In this document: positions 35,565 through 48,900 of the stretch, piece after piece
Position numbering within the stretch: position 1 is the stretch's first letter
How the letters are laid out: each line of letters starts with the position of its first letter
Origin: Rhizophagus irregularis
Lineage: Eukaryota > Glomeromycota > Glomeromycetes > Glomerales > Glomeraceae
Direction of reading: 5' to 3'
DNA length: 64,000 bases
NCBI RefSeq assembly: GCF_026210795.1
Contig: NC_089430.1
Location: 5,208,001-5,272,000 of the forward strand
The notes under the pieces: generated by a model
The model's database searches: none
What the model was told of the DNA's origin: nothing
What the model saw: the letters and a program-made list of their open reading frames with translations, nothing else
Position numbers and translations under genes: made by a program

Positions 35565-36080
35565 AGTAACTTTTGGAATTTGGATCACTCATTTTTTTTT
35601 ATTAAATATGAACCGCAATAGAAGTATTAACGAAATAGATTGGTTAAAACGTTTCATTTTAACGGAAATAGACTTTTACATTACTCCCACCATAAATTAA
35701 CAATAATTTTAATTTAAGGTAAAGTACATTCAGTTAGTACAAATATTTACGAGAAAAAAAAATTAAATTTTTTTTTTCAAAACCATTTTTAATAAAGTTG
35801 ATAAATTTTGGCAAAAACTAAAAAGTTTTTTTTTTTTGAATTAAACAGCCCAAATATAGTAATAAAAATGTTAAAAATCAAATTCCTGCGAAAAATGATC
35901 AATTGATAATAGTCGATAAAGCAAAAAAAAACTATAATTCGCCGAATTTCATATTATGACTTCAATGATAAATGTATTATCGGAAGTATAAGAAAAGTGA
36001 AACAATTACCGTACTGTAATTTTTTAAAATATAAATATCAAAAGAACAAGTTTCTCAACAAAAAAAAGTTTACTTTTATA
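35565..36080. repeat. Second, partial copy of the kinase 5' flank next to the first
   Basis: Immediately after the B flank ends, sequence resembling its middle part starts again: CCGCAATAGAAGTATTAACG, TTTCATTTTAACGGAAATAG, CGCCGAATTTCATAT, GTATTATCGGA and CAAAAGAACAAGTTT. These match about 47040-47130 and 47870-48065 upstream of gene C. It indicates tandem duplication within the flank itself. Confidence 0.55.
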
Positions 36081-38631
36081 TGAAATTTTTGCAGGAACCC
36101 AATTATTCGTATTTATCACGTGACAACGATGTTATTTTGACGATCCCAAAAAATTTTCGATTACGTCATAATAACAAATTATAATATTTACTAGTAAACA
36201 GTATCGAAAATTGTCCAAAAAAATTAATCCATGGGGATTTTCAATTTATTATATAATATTCGATGGATTAATTACTTTACAAAATTCTAATATCTGAAAA
36301 TTTTAAATTTTCACATTTACGTATTTTTTTTTAATGGAATAAATTAAATTTTATTCTAACACATGGCTTTGAAACCCTTTATACCAAAGCGAAAAATTAA
36401 GTATATGGCGTAACAAATTCACCATTGACTAATAATATTATTAAGCATTTAAAAATAGCCAAAAGGCTTTATTTGGTTTACTTTGGCAAAGTAAGTGATT
36501 TAAATGCATTACGTGCTTTTTAGAGAAAAAAGGGCTTTTGTAATTCAGTTTCAGAAAATAAGATGATAAATAATGGTATAATAACTCTACAATAAATAGG
36601 TTTATTAAATACACCTTAATACTTGATAGTGAGGGAATGAGACCGTCATAATTAATAAGATCAATACTGCGCCTCATACCTCGGATGACAGTAGTTGTTT
36701 ATCTATCTAGTAATAAGTCAACTATACGTTTTAAAGTCCACTTTTTTAAAATAAACCATTATGAAACATTTTTAGCCAGTTATTTTTCATACAAAGTATA
36801 TGACAATCACGTGAGAGATAGTACGTGTAGTAAATAAACTTTATACAATACTATTGGAATAACATTCTTTAATTCTATAATTTTATAAGTACTACTATAC
36901 AGTAAATTTATTATTTTAATAATTTTAATACAAATTTAGACTTTTATGACATACTTGTATAATTAACTTATTAGAATATTTAATACAGCATGTAATTTAT
37001 TAAATAAATTTATTGTTTTAAAAATACAATAAAATTGAAATTATCAATGAAATTGTTGTCTCTACATTATAGTTTCACGTTATAATGTTATAAAAATTAC
37101 GAATTTTTATCATTTTTATATTACATATTTGTAATTTCACAATTTTTATTTATGTAAAATATTAACATTTTCAAATAATTCGTTATTTTGTTTCAATAGC
37201 AATAATCACGTAATAATCACTTACGCTTATATAAAATTTCAATAATCAAATAATTATAAGAATTCTGGGTCAGGGTTCTCATATTATAAATCCGGGTCGG
37301 ACTGGGTTGGCATAAAATATATTTTTTGAGGCCCGAGCCAGGTTTTAAAATATGGGCAAATGAAGACCTCTACTTCACCGGCAATTATCACCTATTTATT
37401 CGCATAACATTGTAAGAAAAGGGAAAGCTCCTCTATTCCATTAAGAAGTGATTGTCCTATTTATATAAAATTGTCAAGAAATTATTTTTTTGTTCTTTTA
37501 TTTTGTACATCATTTTAATTTCTTATATTGTCACTACTCTAATATTTTTATTAAAGACTTAGCTCTAGTGTCAGTAATCATCTTACCTTAAATATTAACA
37601 CTTGATTTAATTACATCTTATGAAATAAAATTTTATATTCTTACATTGCAGTTGTCATTTTAATATAAAAGTTTTTTGCTATATTTATGAAAATATAAAT
37701 ATGATAATGATTAAAACTTGTTTATATATTAAGAAAAATTAAAAGAATTAAATATAACCGATGTTTATTTTTAAGTTTTTATAATCACCGGTGAAGTTTA
37801 ACGAATTAATCTGGGATAAAATATGGATCAGTTCTGTTGGAATAAAATATAGGAAAATCCGGGATGAAATATGGATTAATCTATTTCATCCCAGATAATT
37901 TTGGGGTTGGGTTTAAATGGAAATATAGATAAATCCGGGTTTGATCTAGGGTTTAAACCCCAGACTTTTGATCAGTATCGCGCGATAATACTACACATTA
38001 TCAAGGTTAGTATTATACTTGAATCTCAAAAAATTTTAATGGGTGTTATCAGTACTTTAGAAATTATGAAGAATCAGATATTTATGACTAAGGCTGTAAA
38101 AATGTAAAAAATAATCAGTGATTTGGTAGATAATATCCATAATATTAAAGTATATAATATACTAAATTTTTTCATCATTCTGTTAATAAGTTAATAAAGA
38201 ATTGGAATTAATATAAATTTTTTGCTTAAAAGAATCAGATACTAATATACTTGATAATACAAAAAGAAATAAAAAATTTTCTATAACTAAAGGAGGTTGT
38301 TTTCATTTATTAAATTTTAATGTTAATAAAAAATTTTTTTAATTTAGATTGTATCTTTCAATACGAAATAACAAAACTCAAAATGAATGAAGCGAAATAC
38401 TTGATGATCCTACAAGAAATCAATTCTAGCGATACTAGTAACTTAGAAATTACTATGACACAAACAATCTGTTAAATAATGGAATTTTTAAAATAGAATA
38501 ATTAAAATGATTAATATTGCAGATGCCAAAATTCTATTTTTTTTATTACTGTATTTGCTATTATCAATATTGTACGCAAATAAACTACTGACGTTCAATA
38601 TTGTGCAATAATAAGTAATTGATGCAGTATA
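36081..38631. other. 2.5 kb intergenic, only weak signals
   Basis: A GC-richer patch at 37265-37380 (GGGTCGGACTGGGTTGGCAT, GGCCCGAGCCAGG) resembles repeat patches at 0.4 and 35.05 kb. Around 37800-37980 there are repeated GGGAT(A/G)AAATATGGAT units. The stretch 37901-38107 is open for 68 codons, but without recognisable features. No gene is supported. Confidence 0.55.
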
Positions 38632-39154
38632 CACAGTGAAATTCGATAAACCGGATATTCGATAAACCGGATTTGGGCCTAAACCGGACTTTTTTGCTGG
38701 AACCAAATCACGTATATTAAAATAGGCTCGATATACCGGAGTTTACTAGTAAAAGCTCGATATTCGCTATAACGGATCAATTTTCTAACCAGCTATAGTA
38801 AAAATGATTCGATAAACCGGATCACGTGACTGGGAACCAATAAAATTTAAGTAACGTGATTCGGTAAATCTTAAATTTGGCCAGAATTATAAAAATCTTA
38901 ATTCCGGCTGAAGTTAAGTATTACTTATATATTCAATTAAAATATTTTATATTCATTTTCATGACCTCTATAACTTAAAACTAGATGAAAAAATCAAATT
39001 ATAGTGTATATTAGTTTTATTAGCATGAAAATTTTTTAAAAATTCAATATAATAGATTTTCAATATATCGAAATTTTTTCGCTAAACCGGATATCCCGAT
39101 AAACCGGATATTTTTAGTGGAACCGATAGATCCGGTTTATCGAATTTCACTGTG
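38632..39154. mobile_element. 523-bp pogo-like MITE (CACAGTGAAATTCGATAAAC ends)
   Basis: Perfect inverted ends (CACAGTGAAATTCGATAAAC, continuing CGG) are flanked by TA at 38630-38631 and 39155-39156. CAGTG-type ends with a TA target duplication are characteristic of pogo/Fot1-type Tc1-mariner elements. The interior has several further CGATAAACCGGA-type copies and no transposase ORF. Two intact ends with intact TA suggest a fairly young insertion. Confidence 0.8.
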
Positions 39155-39917
39155 TATTACTTTACATAAAAAATAAAAAATATCAATCAAATAAAATAAG
39201 CATGTTCCTAGGGCATGCAATAATAGATGTAATAGAATATATTGTTTGTTTTGCAATTTTTAAAGCTTCCTAAAAAATATTACCGATCAATGTCAGAATA
39301 TTTGTAACAAAATAGTAAAAACTCTATTAAGCTTGAATCTGAAGGAAGATCACATAACGGATTACCTAATGCAAACAATGCAGAACTTATTATATTAACC
39401 ATAGTAAAGCTAAATCAAGAAGTAATGGTTGTTGATAGTGTTTCAGACAAGTAGTTAAAAATTCTCCAATATCATTGATTTTAATGCGAAAATACTCGCT
39501 ATAAATTGTATATGTTAAATGGTATTGAAGTTGAGATGAAAAGTATACTTCTAATATTATATATTGATTTTATTTAAAAAAAAAGATCGAACAAAAGAGA
39601 AAAAAAACACGCATTAGTTAAATATGATCATTATGACTTAAAATTCTGCTTAACATAATTCATATCCACTTTTCATTATGTAGTAAAAAAAAAATTGCGA
39701 TTCAAATAATTATAGAAATTATAGAAAGCAAAAAAAAATAAATAAATAAATAAATAAAAATTATTCAAATTTAGATCCATCCACCTAGATTTTAAGAAGT
39801 CAATGTTAAGCAGAATTTTAAATTATAACGACAAATTTTTTCTTTGAAAAAAAGAATGATCTATAATTAAATTTGGTATAGCAGCAATAATCTGAATAAA
39901 GATATACAATTATACAT
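39155..39917. other. Intergenic and 3' flank of gene C
   Basis: At 39326-39457 the plus strand is open for KLESEGRSHNGLPNANNAEL followed by ~23 more codons to a stop; its amino-acid composition looks protein-like, but I cannot name it, and no start codon or partner exon was found. From about 39620 the sequence is the duplicated 3' flank shared with gene A (10910 onward). Confidence 0.45.
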
Positions 39918-41918
39918 TTATTCTATTCTAATTTTTTTTCTTTCACTCTCAGATTCGTTATTTTGACTTAAGGAATGATTTTTTCTTTTACTTCCCGATT
40001 CGCTATTTTGACCTAAGAAAAAAAAAGATTATATTAATTACGAATAAAAAAAAAACATAAAGTTATTATGCAAATATTGATATTTACTATCTTCATTAAC
40101 ATTCAATTGAGAAATAGTAGAAATTTGTGAAGATTCTATTTAATAAATTAAGGCTTATTGTTAGTATTTATAAACTAATATTTTTAAAGTTATAAGTGTA
40201 ATATTTACCATTCTCATTAATATTCAAATGAGAAATATTAATTTGACAAGATTCTAGTTAATAAATTGAAATTTTGTTATTAGTATTTTTAAACTAAATA
40301 TTTTTTGATGTTATAAGTGGAATATTTACCATTCTCATTAATATTCAATTGAGAAATATTGATTTGTAAAGATTCTAGTTAATAAATTGATACTTTTAGT
40401 ATTTTATAAACTAGGTACCAAGACATTACGTAAGTATGCTATTTACCACTAGTATTAATATTCAATTGAGAAAAGTTAAGTTGTAAAGATTCTATTTAAA
40501 AAATTGAAGATTATTATTAGTGTAATATTAACTAATTATATTTAAAAAGTAACAATTAATACCGATTATTAATGTAAGTAAATTACTGTTTGGTTGATTT
40601 ACATACCTGAAAATTCCTTGCTTATTATATTATCATTTTGTTCATAATAATCAACAGAATTTTTTGATTCAGGAAGATTATTAAAATCGAGTAATCTACT
40701 TGTATAAATAGCTTCTGAATGAGTTTTATATGATAGACTAGTTGAAGGTATACTATTTGATAAATTTTTGTTTATTTCATCTGCTTCTTTAATTTGTTTT
40801 TGTATTTCAGTTGAATTTCCTAATCTCCATTTCCATAATTCATCCCTAATCTCTTTTGCTTTTGGTCTATTTAATGGTATTGCATCTAAGCATCTTTTAA
40901 TCAAATGCACAATTAACTGAGGTACTTTAATATTAAACATTGGCCTAAGTCCTTGGCATATTTTTATTGATAAAATTCTATCATGGCTTATATCATGATA
41001 TGGGGGTAGTCCAGAAATTACTTCATACATAATTATACCAAAACTATAAATATCAGCAGCTTTAGTATATTTTTGTCCTCTTAAAATTTCAGGAGCTATA
41101 TAAGATAGAACACCATATATATTGTTTGTTGTATTTTCTGATGCATCATAATCTGCAGGCTTACATAATCCCATATCAGTTATATGAATAACTTCATAAT
41201 TTTTAAGAATATTCCCAATATGTAAATCTCGATGAATTAATTTATTATTATGAATATTCTCAAGTCCAGATGCAATACAACACAAATATTTAATCTTACT
41301 ATCCCAATTTAATTTATTAAAAGCTGTATCCAAATAATTTCGTAAGCTTCCATCTTTTGCATAATCCATAACCATTATATAGTCTTTTGTTTCTGGATCT
41401 TGAGTTATACCATACAGCTTTATAATATAAAAGTTATCTTTCACTTTATTATGCAGCATAACCTACATGTAAAATGCATGTAACAAATATAATATAAGAA
41501 ATTAAGATTCAAATATATCATTAAACAAAAATTGTATGATTACCTCTCTTATAAATTTTAATGTAACATTTTTTGAATTATTTAAACTTTTTAAAGCCAC
41601 AAATTTATTATGATCTTCTCTTTTCCAATTTTGAATTTCATTATCCCATTTGCCTATACATCCAACAAACCAATTCGCACTATATACTTTTCCAAACCCA
41701 CCTTTTGCAATATATTTAATATTATGAAATCTATCATAAGGAATCCATTCTAATGCTTTTTTTACCTTATGATAAGTATGCTCTGATAGCTGAGTATCTT
41801 GAATAAATTTATCAATATTATCATTGCCACTAGTCCAATCTATAAATTTCTGTTGAAAGTGAATTGCATTACATATTTTATTACATATTTTGCATTCATT
41901 ACAATGCAAAACCATCAT
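39918..41918 (-). CDS. Conventional single-N-lobe kinase readable from an internal ATG of gene C
   Basis: Downstream of the frameshift, an ATGATG at 41918 opens the canonical ninth module (41544-41918). Splicing to the C-lobe exon, four mini-exons and basic last exon gives 1509 nt, 502 residues, without interruption. This protein has one N-lobe (KGGFGKV, VALK), a C-lobe with all catalytic motifs, and the A/C-type tail. Its layout is that of an ordinary TKL kinase of this lineage. A promoter for such a transcript would have to lie in the preceding intron or module, and none was recognised. Whether it is used is inference. Confidence 0.45.
40088..40491 (-). repeat. Tail mini-exon array of gene C (45/45/45/48 nt)
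   Basis: Four phase-1 mini-exons (40491-40447, 40374-40330, 40253-40209, 40135-40088) encode ESLQLNFSQLNINTS, ESLQINISQLNINEN, ESCQINISHLNINEN and ESSQISTISQLNVNED. Gene A has three; the ~120-bp unit holding the additional one here is nearly identical to its neighbour, so copy number changes by unit duplication. The last exon (40012-39918) is basic, ending RKKIRIE. Confidence 0.75.
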
Positions 41919-44900
41919 ATAACTTTTGTTTTTAGATCCTGAGTAATTCCACAAGCTTTGTTAATCTACAAATAAAAAAATATTATTAAAAAAAATTAAA
42001 ATTTGCAATTATATTATCAAATCTAAAATAATTTCACCTTCATAGATTCTGATGTAATATTATTTGAATAATTTAAGTTTTCCAAAATTACAGATATATT
42101 TTGATTCTTTCGTTCCCAATTTTGATATTTATTATCCCAATAACTTATATTTCCATCAATCCGCTTTGCTCTATATACTTCACCAAACCCACCTTTTGCA
42201 ATATACTTAATATCATACAATTTACTATAAGGTATCCATTCCAATGCCTCTTTTACATCACAAGCTGATAGCTGAGTATCTTGAATAAATTTATCAATAT
42301 TATCATTACCACTAGTCCAATCCATGAATTTATGTTGAAAATGAATTGCATTGCATATTTTATTGCACTTTTTACATTTATTATTCAAAACCATCATATA
42401 ATTTTTTGTTTCTGGATCCTGAGTTATTCCATAAAATTCATATTCAATTTTAATCTACAAATGTAATAATATGTCAGAAAAATAAAATTTTAAAATTTTG
42501 TTGAGTAACTTCTTAGTATATTACCTTATTTGCAAGTTCAAATGTAAGATCATTTGGAGAAGTTAAACTTCTCAATTTCACAAACATATTAGGATTTCTT
42601 CTAATCCAATTGTTATTTACACTCCAAGAACAAAACATATAATAATTCTCACCTATGTTTCCATCAATCCAAATTGCTCTATACACTTTACCTAACTCAT
42701 CTTTTGTGATATATTTAATGTCGTACAATTTATTATAAGGTATCCATTCTAATGCTTCATTTACATTATCATGGACTGACAGCTGCATAACTTGAATAAA
42801 TTTATCAATATCATTATTTCCACTAGTCCAATTTTTGAAGTTTCGTTGAAAATATATTGAATTACATATTACACTATTACATTTTTCACATATATCGTCC
42901 AAAACTATCATATAATTTTTTGTTTCTGGATCCTGAGTTATTCCGTAAAATTCATATTTAATCTAAAAATGTAATAATATGTTAGAAAATAAAATTTTAA
43001 AATTTTGTTAAGTAATAAGCTTAGTATACTACCTTATTTGCAAGTTCAAATGTAAGTTCATTTGGAGAATTTAAACTTTTCAAATTCACAAACATATTAA
43101 AAACGTTTCTTATCCAATTTTGGTTTACATCATCCCAATGACTATAATTATTATATTCCCAAACATATTTGGTACCTATCTTTCCATCAATCCAATTTGC
43201 TCTATACACTTCACTAAAATCATCTTTTGAAATATATTTAATGTTATAAAATCTATCATAAGGTATCCATTCTAATATTCCCCTCACATCATAATGAGCT
43301 GATGACTGAGTATCTTGAATAAATTTATCAATATCATCATTACCACTTGTCCAATCTATGAATTTATGTTGAAAATGAATTGCATTACATATTTCATTGC
43401 ACTTTTTACATTTATTATTCAAAACCATCATATAATTTTTTGTTTCTGGATCCTGAGTAATTCCATGAAATTCATATTCAATTTTAATCTACAAATGTAA
43501 TAATATGTCAGAAAAATAAAATTTTAAAATTTTGTTGAGCAATAAGTTTATTAGTATAATACCTTAATTGCAAGTTCAAATGTAAGATCATTTGGAGAAT
43601 TTAAACTTTTCAAATTCACAAACATGTTAAGATTGTTTCTTTCCCAATTTTGATTTTTATCATCCCAACAGTTAGACTTCCAACTATATATACTACCTAT
43701 ATTTCCATCGCTCCATTTTGCTCTATACACTTCACCAAACTCATCTTTTGAAATATATTTAATATTATAAAATCTATTATAAGGTATCCATTCTAATGCC
43801 TCTTTTGCAATATCATGAGCTGATAACTGAGTATCTTGAATAAATTTATCAATATTATCATTACCACTAGTCCAATTTTTGAAATTTTGTTGAAAACGTA
43901 TTGCATAACATATTTTTTTACACATTTTACATTTATTGCAATGTAAAACCATCATATAACTTTTTGTTTCTGGATCCTGAGTAATTCCAAAAGCTTTGTT
44001 AATCTACAAATAAAATATATTATTAAAAAAAATTAAAAATTTGCAATTTACATTATCAAATCTAAAATTAATTTTACCTTCTTCATAAATTCTGATGTAA
44101 TATTATTTGAATAATTTAAGTTTTCCAAAATTACAGATAAATTTTGATTCTTTCATTTCCAATTTTGATATTTATTATCCCAATAACTTATATTTCCATC
44201 AATCCGCTTTGCTCTATATACTTCACCAAACCCACCTTTTGCAATATACTTAATATCATACAATTTACTATAAGGTATCCATTCCAATGCCTCTTTTACA
44301 TCACAAGCTGATAGCTGAGTATCTTGAATAAATTTATCAATATTATCATTACCACTAGTCCAATCCATGAATTTATGTTGAAAATGAATTGCATTGCATA
44401 TTTTATTGCACTTTTTACATTTATTATTCAAAACCATCATATAATTTTTTGTTTCTGGATCCTGAGTTATTCCATAAAATTCATATTCAATTTTAATCTA
44501 CAAATGTAATAATATGTCAGAAAAATAAAATTTTAAAATTTTGTTGAGTAATAATACTAACCTTATTTGCAAGTTCAAATGTAAGATCATTTGGAGAATT
44601 TAAACTTTTCAAATTCACAAACATATTCAGTTTGTCTCTTATCCAATTTTGATTTTCATAATTCCAGTAACTTATATTTCCATCAATCCAATTTGCACTA
44701 TATACTTTATTAAACTCATCATTTGCAATATATTTAATATCATACAATCTATTATAAGATATCCATTCTAATACCCAATCTACATCACAAGCTGATAGTT
44801 GAATATCTTGAATAAATCTATCAATATCATCATTACCACTAGTCCAATCTATGAATTTATGTTGAAAATGAATTGCATTGCATATTTTATTGCACTTTTT

Positions 44901-45976
44901 ACATTTATTATTCAAAACCATCATATAATTTTTTGTTTCTGGATCCTGAGTTATTCCATAAAATTCATATTCAATTTTAATCTACAAATGTAATAATATG
45001 TTAGAAAAATAAAATTTTAAAATTTTGTTAAGTAATAAGCTTATTAATATACTACTACCTTATTTGCAAGTTCAAATGTAAGATCATTTGGAGTATTTAA
45101 ACATTTCAAATTCACAAACATATTAAGATTGTTTCTTTTCCAATTTTGTTTTACATTATCCCAACAATTATTATATTCATTACTTATGTTTCCATCAATC
45201 CAATTTGCTCTATACACTTCACCAAATTTCTCTTTTGAAATATATTTAATATTATACAATCTATTATAAGGTATCCATTCTAATGCTTCTCTTGCATAAT
45301 CATGAGCTAATAACTGAACATCCTGAATAAATTTATCAATATTATTATTGCCACTAGTCCAATCTATGAATCTATGTTGAAAATGAATTGCATTACATAT
45401 TCCATTGCACTTTTTACATTTATTATTCAAAACCATCATATAATTTTTTGTTTCTGGATCCTGAGTTATTCCATAGAATTCATATTTAATCTACAAATGT
45501 AATATGTTAGAAAAATAAATTTTAAATCTTGTTAAGTAATAAGCTTATTAGTATACTACCTTATTTGCAAGTTCAAATGTAAGATCATTTGGAGAATTTA
45601 AACTTTTCAAATTCACAAACATATTAGGATAGTTTCTTTTCCAATTATGTTTTAATACATCACCCCAATAATTATAACTATAATATTTATCAATTATGTT
45701 CCCATCAAACCAATTTGCTCTATACACTTTACCTAACTCATCTTTCGTAATATATTTAATGTCATACAATTTATCATAAGGTATCCATTCTAATGCATTA
45801 TTTACTTCATAGAATGTATGTGCTGATAACTGAGTATCTTGAATAAATTTATCAATTCCTTCATTACCACTAGTCCAATCTTTGAAGTTTTGTTGAAAAC
45901 GAATTGCGTTACATCTATAATTACATTCTTTACATATCTCGTAACCATCCGGCTGAACTAGCCCAAAAGAATCCAT
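41544..45976 (-). repeat. N-lobe exon array of gene C (9 modules)
   Basis: Loop/beta3 state in coding order (exon low ends): 45560 KDELGKV/VNLK; 45059 KEKFGEV/VNLK; 44562 NDEFNKV/VNLK; 44078 KGGFGEV/stop, then VILE; 43563 KDEFGEV/VNLK; 43033 KDDFSEV/VNLK; 42525 KDELGKV/VKLR; 42038 KGGFGEV/VILE; 41544 KGGFGKV/VALK. Two modules keep the glycine loop but have Glu in place of the ATP-binding lysine. Only the last has both. Confidence 0.8.
42038..42510 (-). repeat. Module nearly identical to 44078-44560 (recent internal duplication)
   Basis: Exon 42038-42454 with its upstream intron and exon 44078-44497 with its upstream intron differ at only a handful of positions over ~470 bp. The similarity continues on the other side into the preceding intron and the start of the next exon (41935-42037 against 43976-44077). 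The copy at 44078 has acquired TGA where this one has CGA. Confidence 0.8.
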
Positions 45977-45984
45977 GAACAAGA

Positions 45985-48900
45985 ATTTTACAACCTATAA
46001 ATAAATTTAGTTTTACGATGACAATTTAATATAAAAAGGCTAAAAAAATTTGTGCAGGTTAAAAAGTGAAAAAAGTATTGCTTCGTTCCAAGATCATATA
46101 AATAGAAAGCCAAACATTGTAGAAATCACGTGTAATGTATATCATGTGACTTGAATTAAAGAAGTCACGTACATCATTGTAATGCCGACTGGATTCGTTG
46201 GATACAGATTGAATTATGCATACGGCCTTGAAGGAAAGATGTATAGAACTGGTCCTCCACAAATTTCGAGCTCTTCCACAATAAAAAATATCGAAATGAT
46301 TCTTTAGTTTACGTGTTTCAGCGCAGTAACAGTAAATACTATTACACAGAATTCTTGGCAAACAACGATTCGTTACTCCAATGCATAACTAATAAATAAT
46401 TAATGAAAGAATAAAAGCGTTGACTCTTTCATACCTTCCACATATAGGCTTTGATTTGTACGTCAAAAAACTAACTGCGGAAATGCTTATTGAAGTAACA
46501 CGAAATTCCGAAACATTTATATGAGTGGCGAAGTACGTTGTGCAAAATAGAATAGGAATACACAAGTGTAAAGTGTAACCAATCCTTTATCATCAAAATA
46601 TCAAAACAATCATATGAAAATTAAAAATATTTTTTAAATATTGATCTACGACAAAAAAAGTTTTTTTATTTTAAATGACACTTTTTTATTTTTAAATGAC
46701 ACCTATTGTATAAACTTATTATTTTAATACCTAGGATCTTTTGTTTCAGGATAGATGGATACTATATAGTAATATATTATTATTATTTTTTTTTTTATTA
46801 AGATAAAGAGTCATTGTTGTTTTTCCATTTTATCCTTTTTAAATTTTTCGGCAAAAAAAAATTTGTTTAATCGACATAGCCACGTTATTATTGTTCACTT
46901 GCATGTTTTTCATTTTCATTTTACTTGAAAAAAAAAAAAAAAAAAATTTCTTTTTTTAATAAAAACCCGAAGAAAAAACCTGGTTCGTATGGTTCGTGCT
47001 TATATTTTCCAATTATGTCTAGGTCACTTTTTTATGGGTCCTATGAACCCGCAGTAGAAATATTTATTAATAAAATAGAACAAGGTTATTAAAAAAAAAA
47101 TGTTTCATTTTTAACGGAAATAGGCTTAGACTTTTTTTTTCTTTTTTATTTACTTCTTATCATAGGTAACACAATGTATAAATAATCAACATTTTATTTT
47201 ATTTTTTTGAAAAAATTTTAATTTATTAATTTCCCATCTAATTAAAAAAAAAAATCTCTTTTTTTTTTAATGTATCGGTTATATATATATACATATATGT
47301 ATTCTTTTTTATATATATATATAAATATATATACGAGTTTCTTATTATATATATAAACATGTTCTTGTTTATCCAAAATGTCGAACACTTTTTTTTTTTT
47401 CAAATGTTGTACTTTTTCTTTTTCTTTCTATACAATGTAGGACAAAAGAAAAAATAAATAAAATAGTAACAAGCAATAAAAAAGAGAAAATTAATAATTG
47501 AAATTATTTTTTTTTTTTTCTCAATGAAAAATAGAGCATTGAAAAAAGAACTTCCCAAAAAAGATTAATTTTATTTTTAAAACATTTTTTATTTTTTTAT
47601 TTTTTATTTTATTTTATTTATTTTTTTTTTAATTAAAAATTGATGAAACTTTATTAACGAAAAAAAATAAAATTTTTTTTTTTCGCCCTACGCCTCAAAA
47701 AAAAAAAAAAGAAAAATAGTAACAATTTGTAATAATAAATAATAAATAATAAAAAAAATATAAAAATAAAATAAAAAATTCCCGCGAAAAAATCAAAAAA
47801 GGGAACAAAAGAGAATATCTGATAATGCATGATCTGCGAAAAATTGATGGTTTATTGATGTAGTTGATGTTATCCGCCGAATTGCATATCATCTTCTATG
47901 AAACATATTGTATTATCGGAGGTATCGGGAAACATTAAAACAATTACAAGCACTGTAAGTCTGTAAGTCTTTAAGTACTGTTTAAAATAATAATTAAAAA
48001 AAATTTATTATTATTATTAAAAAATTTATTATTATTATTAAGTTGTCAAAAGAACAAGTTTATTACAAGAAAAGGGATGTTTGTGGGTAAGTCAAGTGAT
48101 ATTTATTTGTGAGACGTACGTGAGAGATTTTTCTTTTTATTATTTATTTATTTGGTGGGGTTATTGTTTCACAAAGAAAGAATTGAAGAAATTCAAAACT
48201 CGCGAAAGGGCGGTTTATTTTGGCAAAAAGATAAACAAATTTTTATTTAAATAGTTAATTTTACAGACAAAGACTTGGCAGAATTATTTAATTGGTGTTC
48301 AACTTTTTCATACTACACAAAATTTGGTAACATTTTTCCAATTTTTTTTTATCTCACGAAATACGAAATGTATCCTTTTTGCCTTTGCTTTAAAAAAAAA
48401 ATAGATACATTTGCCAAGGATATAAAAAAGCAAAAGGATATTCTGGTATTCAATTTTTTTTTTAATTATGATTACATTTTTTTTCTTTTTTGTGTGAAAT
48501 CTTAATCAGAGATTTTAAAGATTTTTTTTTATATTAAAACATTAAAACAAATAAATCATATTATTCACATCATCACATGAAATATGTGTTTCATACTTTT
48601 GGTTTTACGTATGTCCTACCTTTCATTTTTTAAAACAAATAAAGTGTACTTTTTTTCCCCACAAAAAAAAAGAAAAGAAATTTAAGGACATTTTGTTTAC
48701 ATTTGATTGTCTATCCTTTTTTTTATTATTATTATTATTATTATTAACATCACTTATTATTATTATTATTTATTCATTGAAAATAATAATAAAGACAATA
48801 ATAATTATAATAAAAACGTTTCATAAAAATAAATATCTTGATATATCATTATAGAAAAACTTAATAATCAAACTAAAAAAGAATGAACGTGGGATTTATT

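Larger units (their letters stand above)
39918..45976 (-). pseudogene. Kinase gene C: nine N-lobe modules plus C-lobe, with two lesions
   Basis: Exons in coding order: 45976-45560, 45490-45059, 44981-44562, 44497-44078, 44003-43563, 43488-43033, 42962-42525, 42454-42038, 41965-41544, 41462-40607, 40491-40447, 40374-40330, 40253-40209, 40135-40088, 40012-39918. The fourth module has an in-frame TGA (44153-44155; its near-identical sister has CGA). The ninth lacks one base near 41921-41937, shifting its hinge segment out of frame. Adding that base back makes the total divisible by three. The C-lobe has HRDLHIGN, TDMG, SYIAPE and DIYSFG. Skipping both lesioned exons preserves frame but drops the best N-lobe. 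It could therefore be a dying gene, an alternatively spliced one, or have a homopolymer sequencing error at the ninth module. Confidence 0.7.

Noticed and set aside
36441-36677. 78-codon minus-strand ORF
   Set aside because: No recognisable domain, promoter or conserved context; consistent with chance in AT-rich DNA.
46059-46361. 100-codon minus-strand ORF in the C flank
   Set aside because: The matching B-flank region carries a different, shorter frame (32587-32769); both overlap the promoter region of the kinase genes and show no conserved protein.
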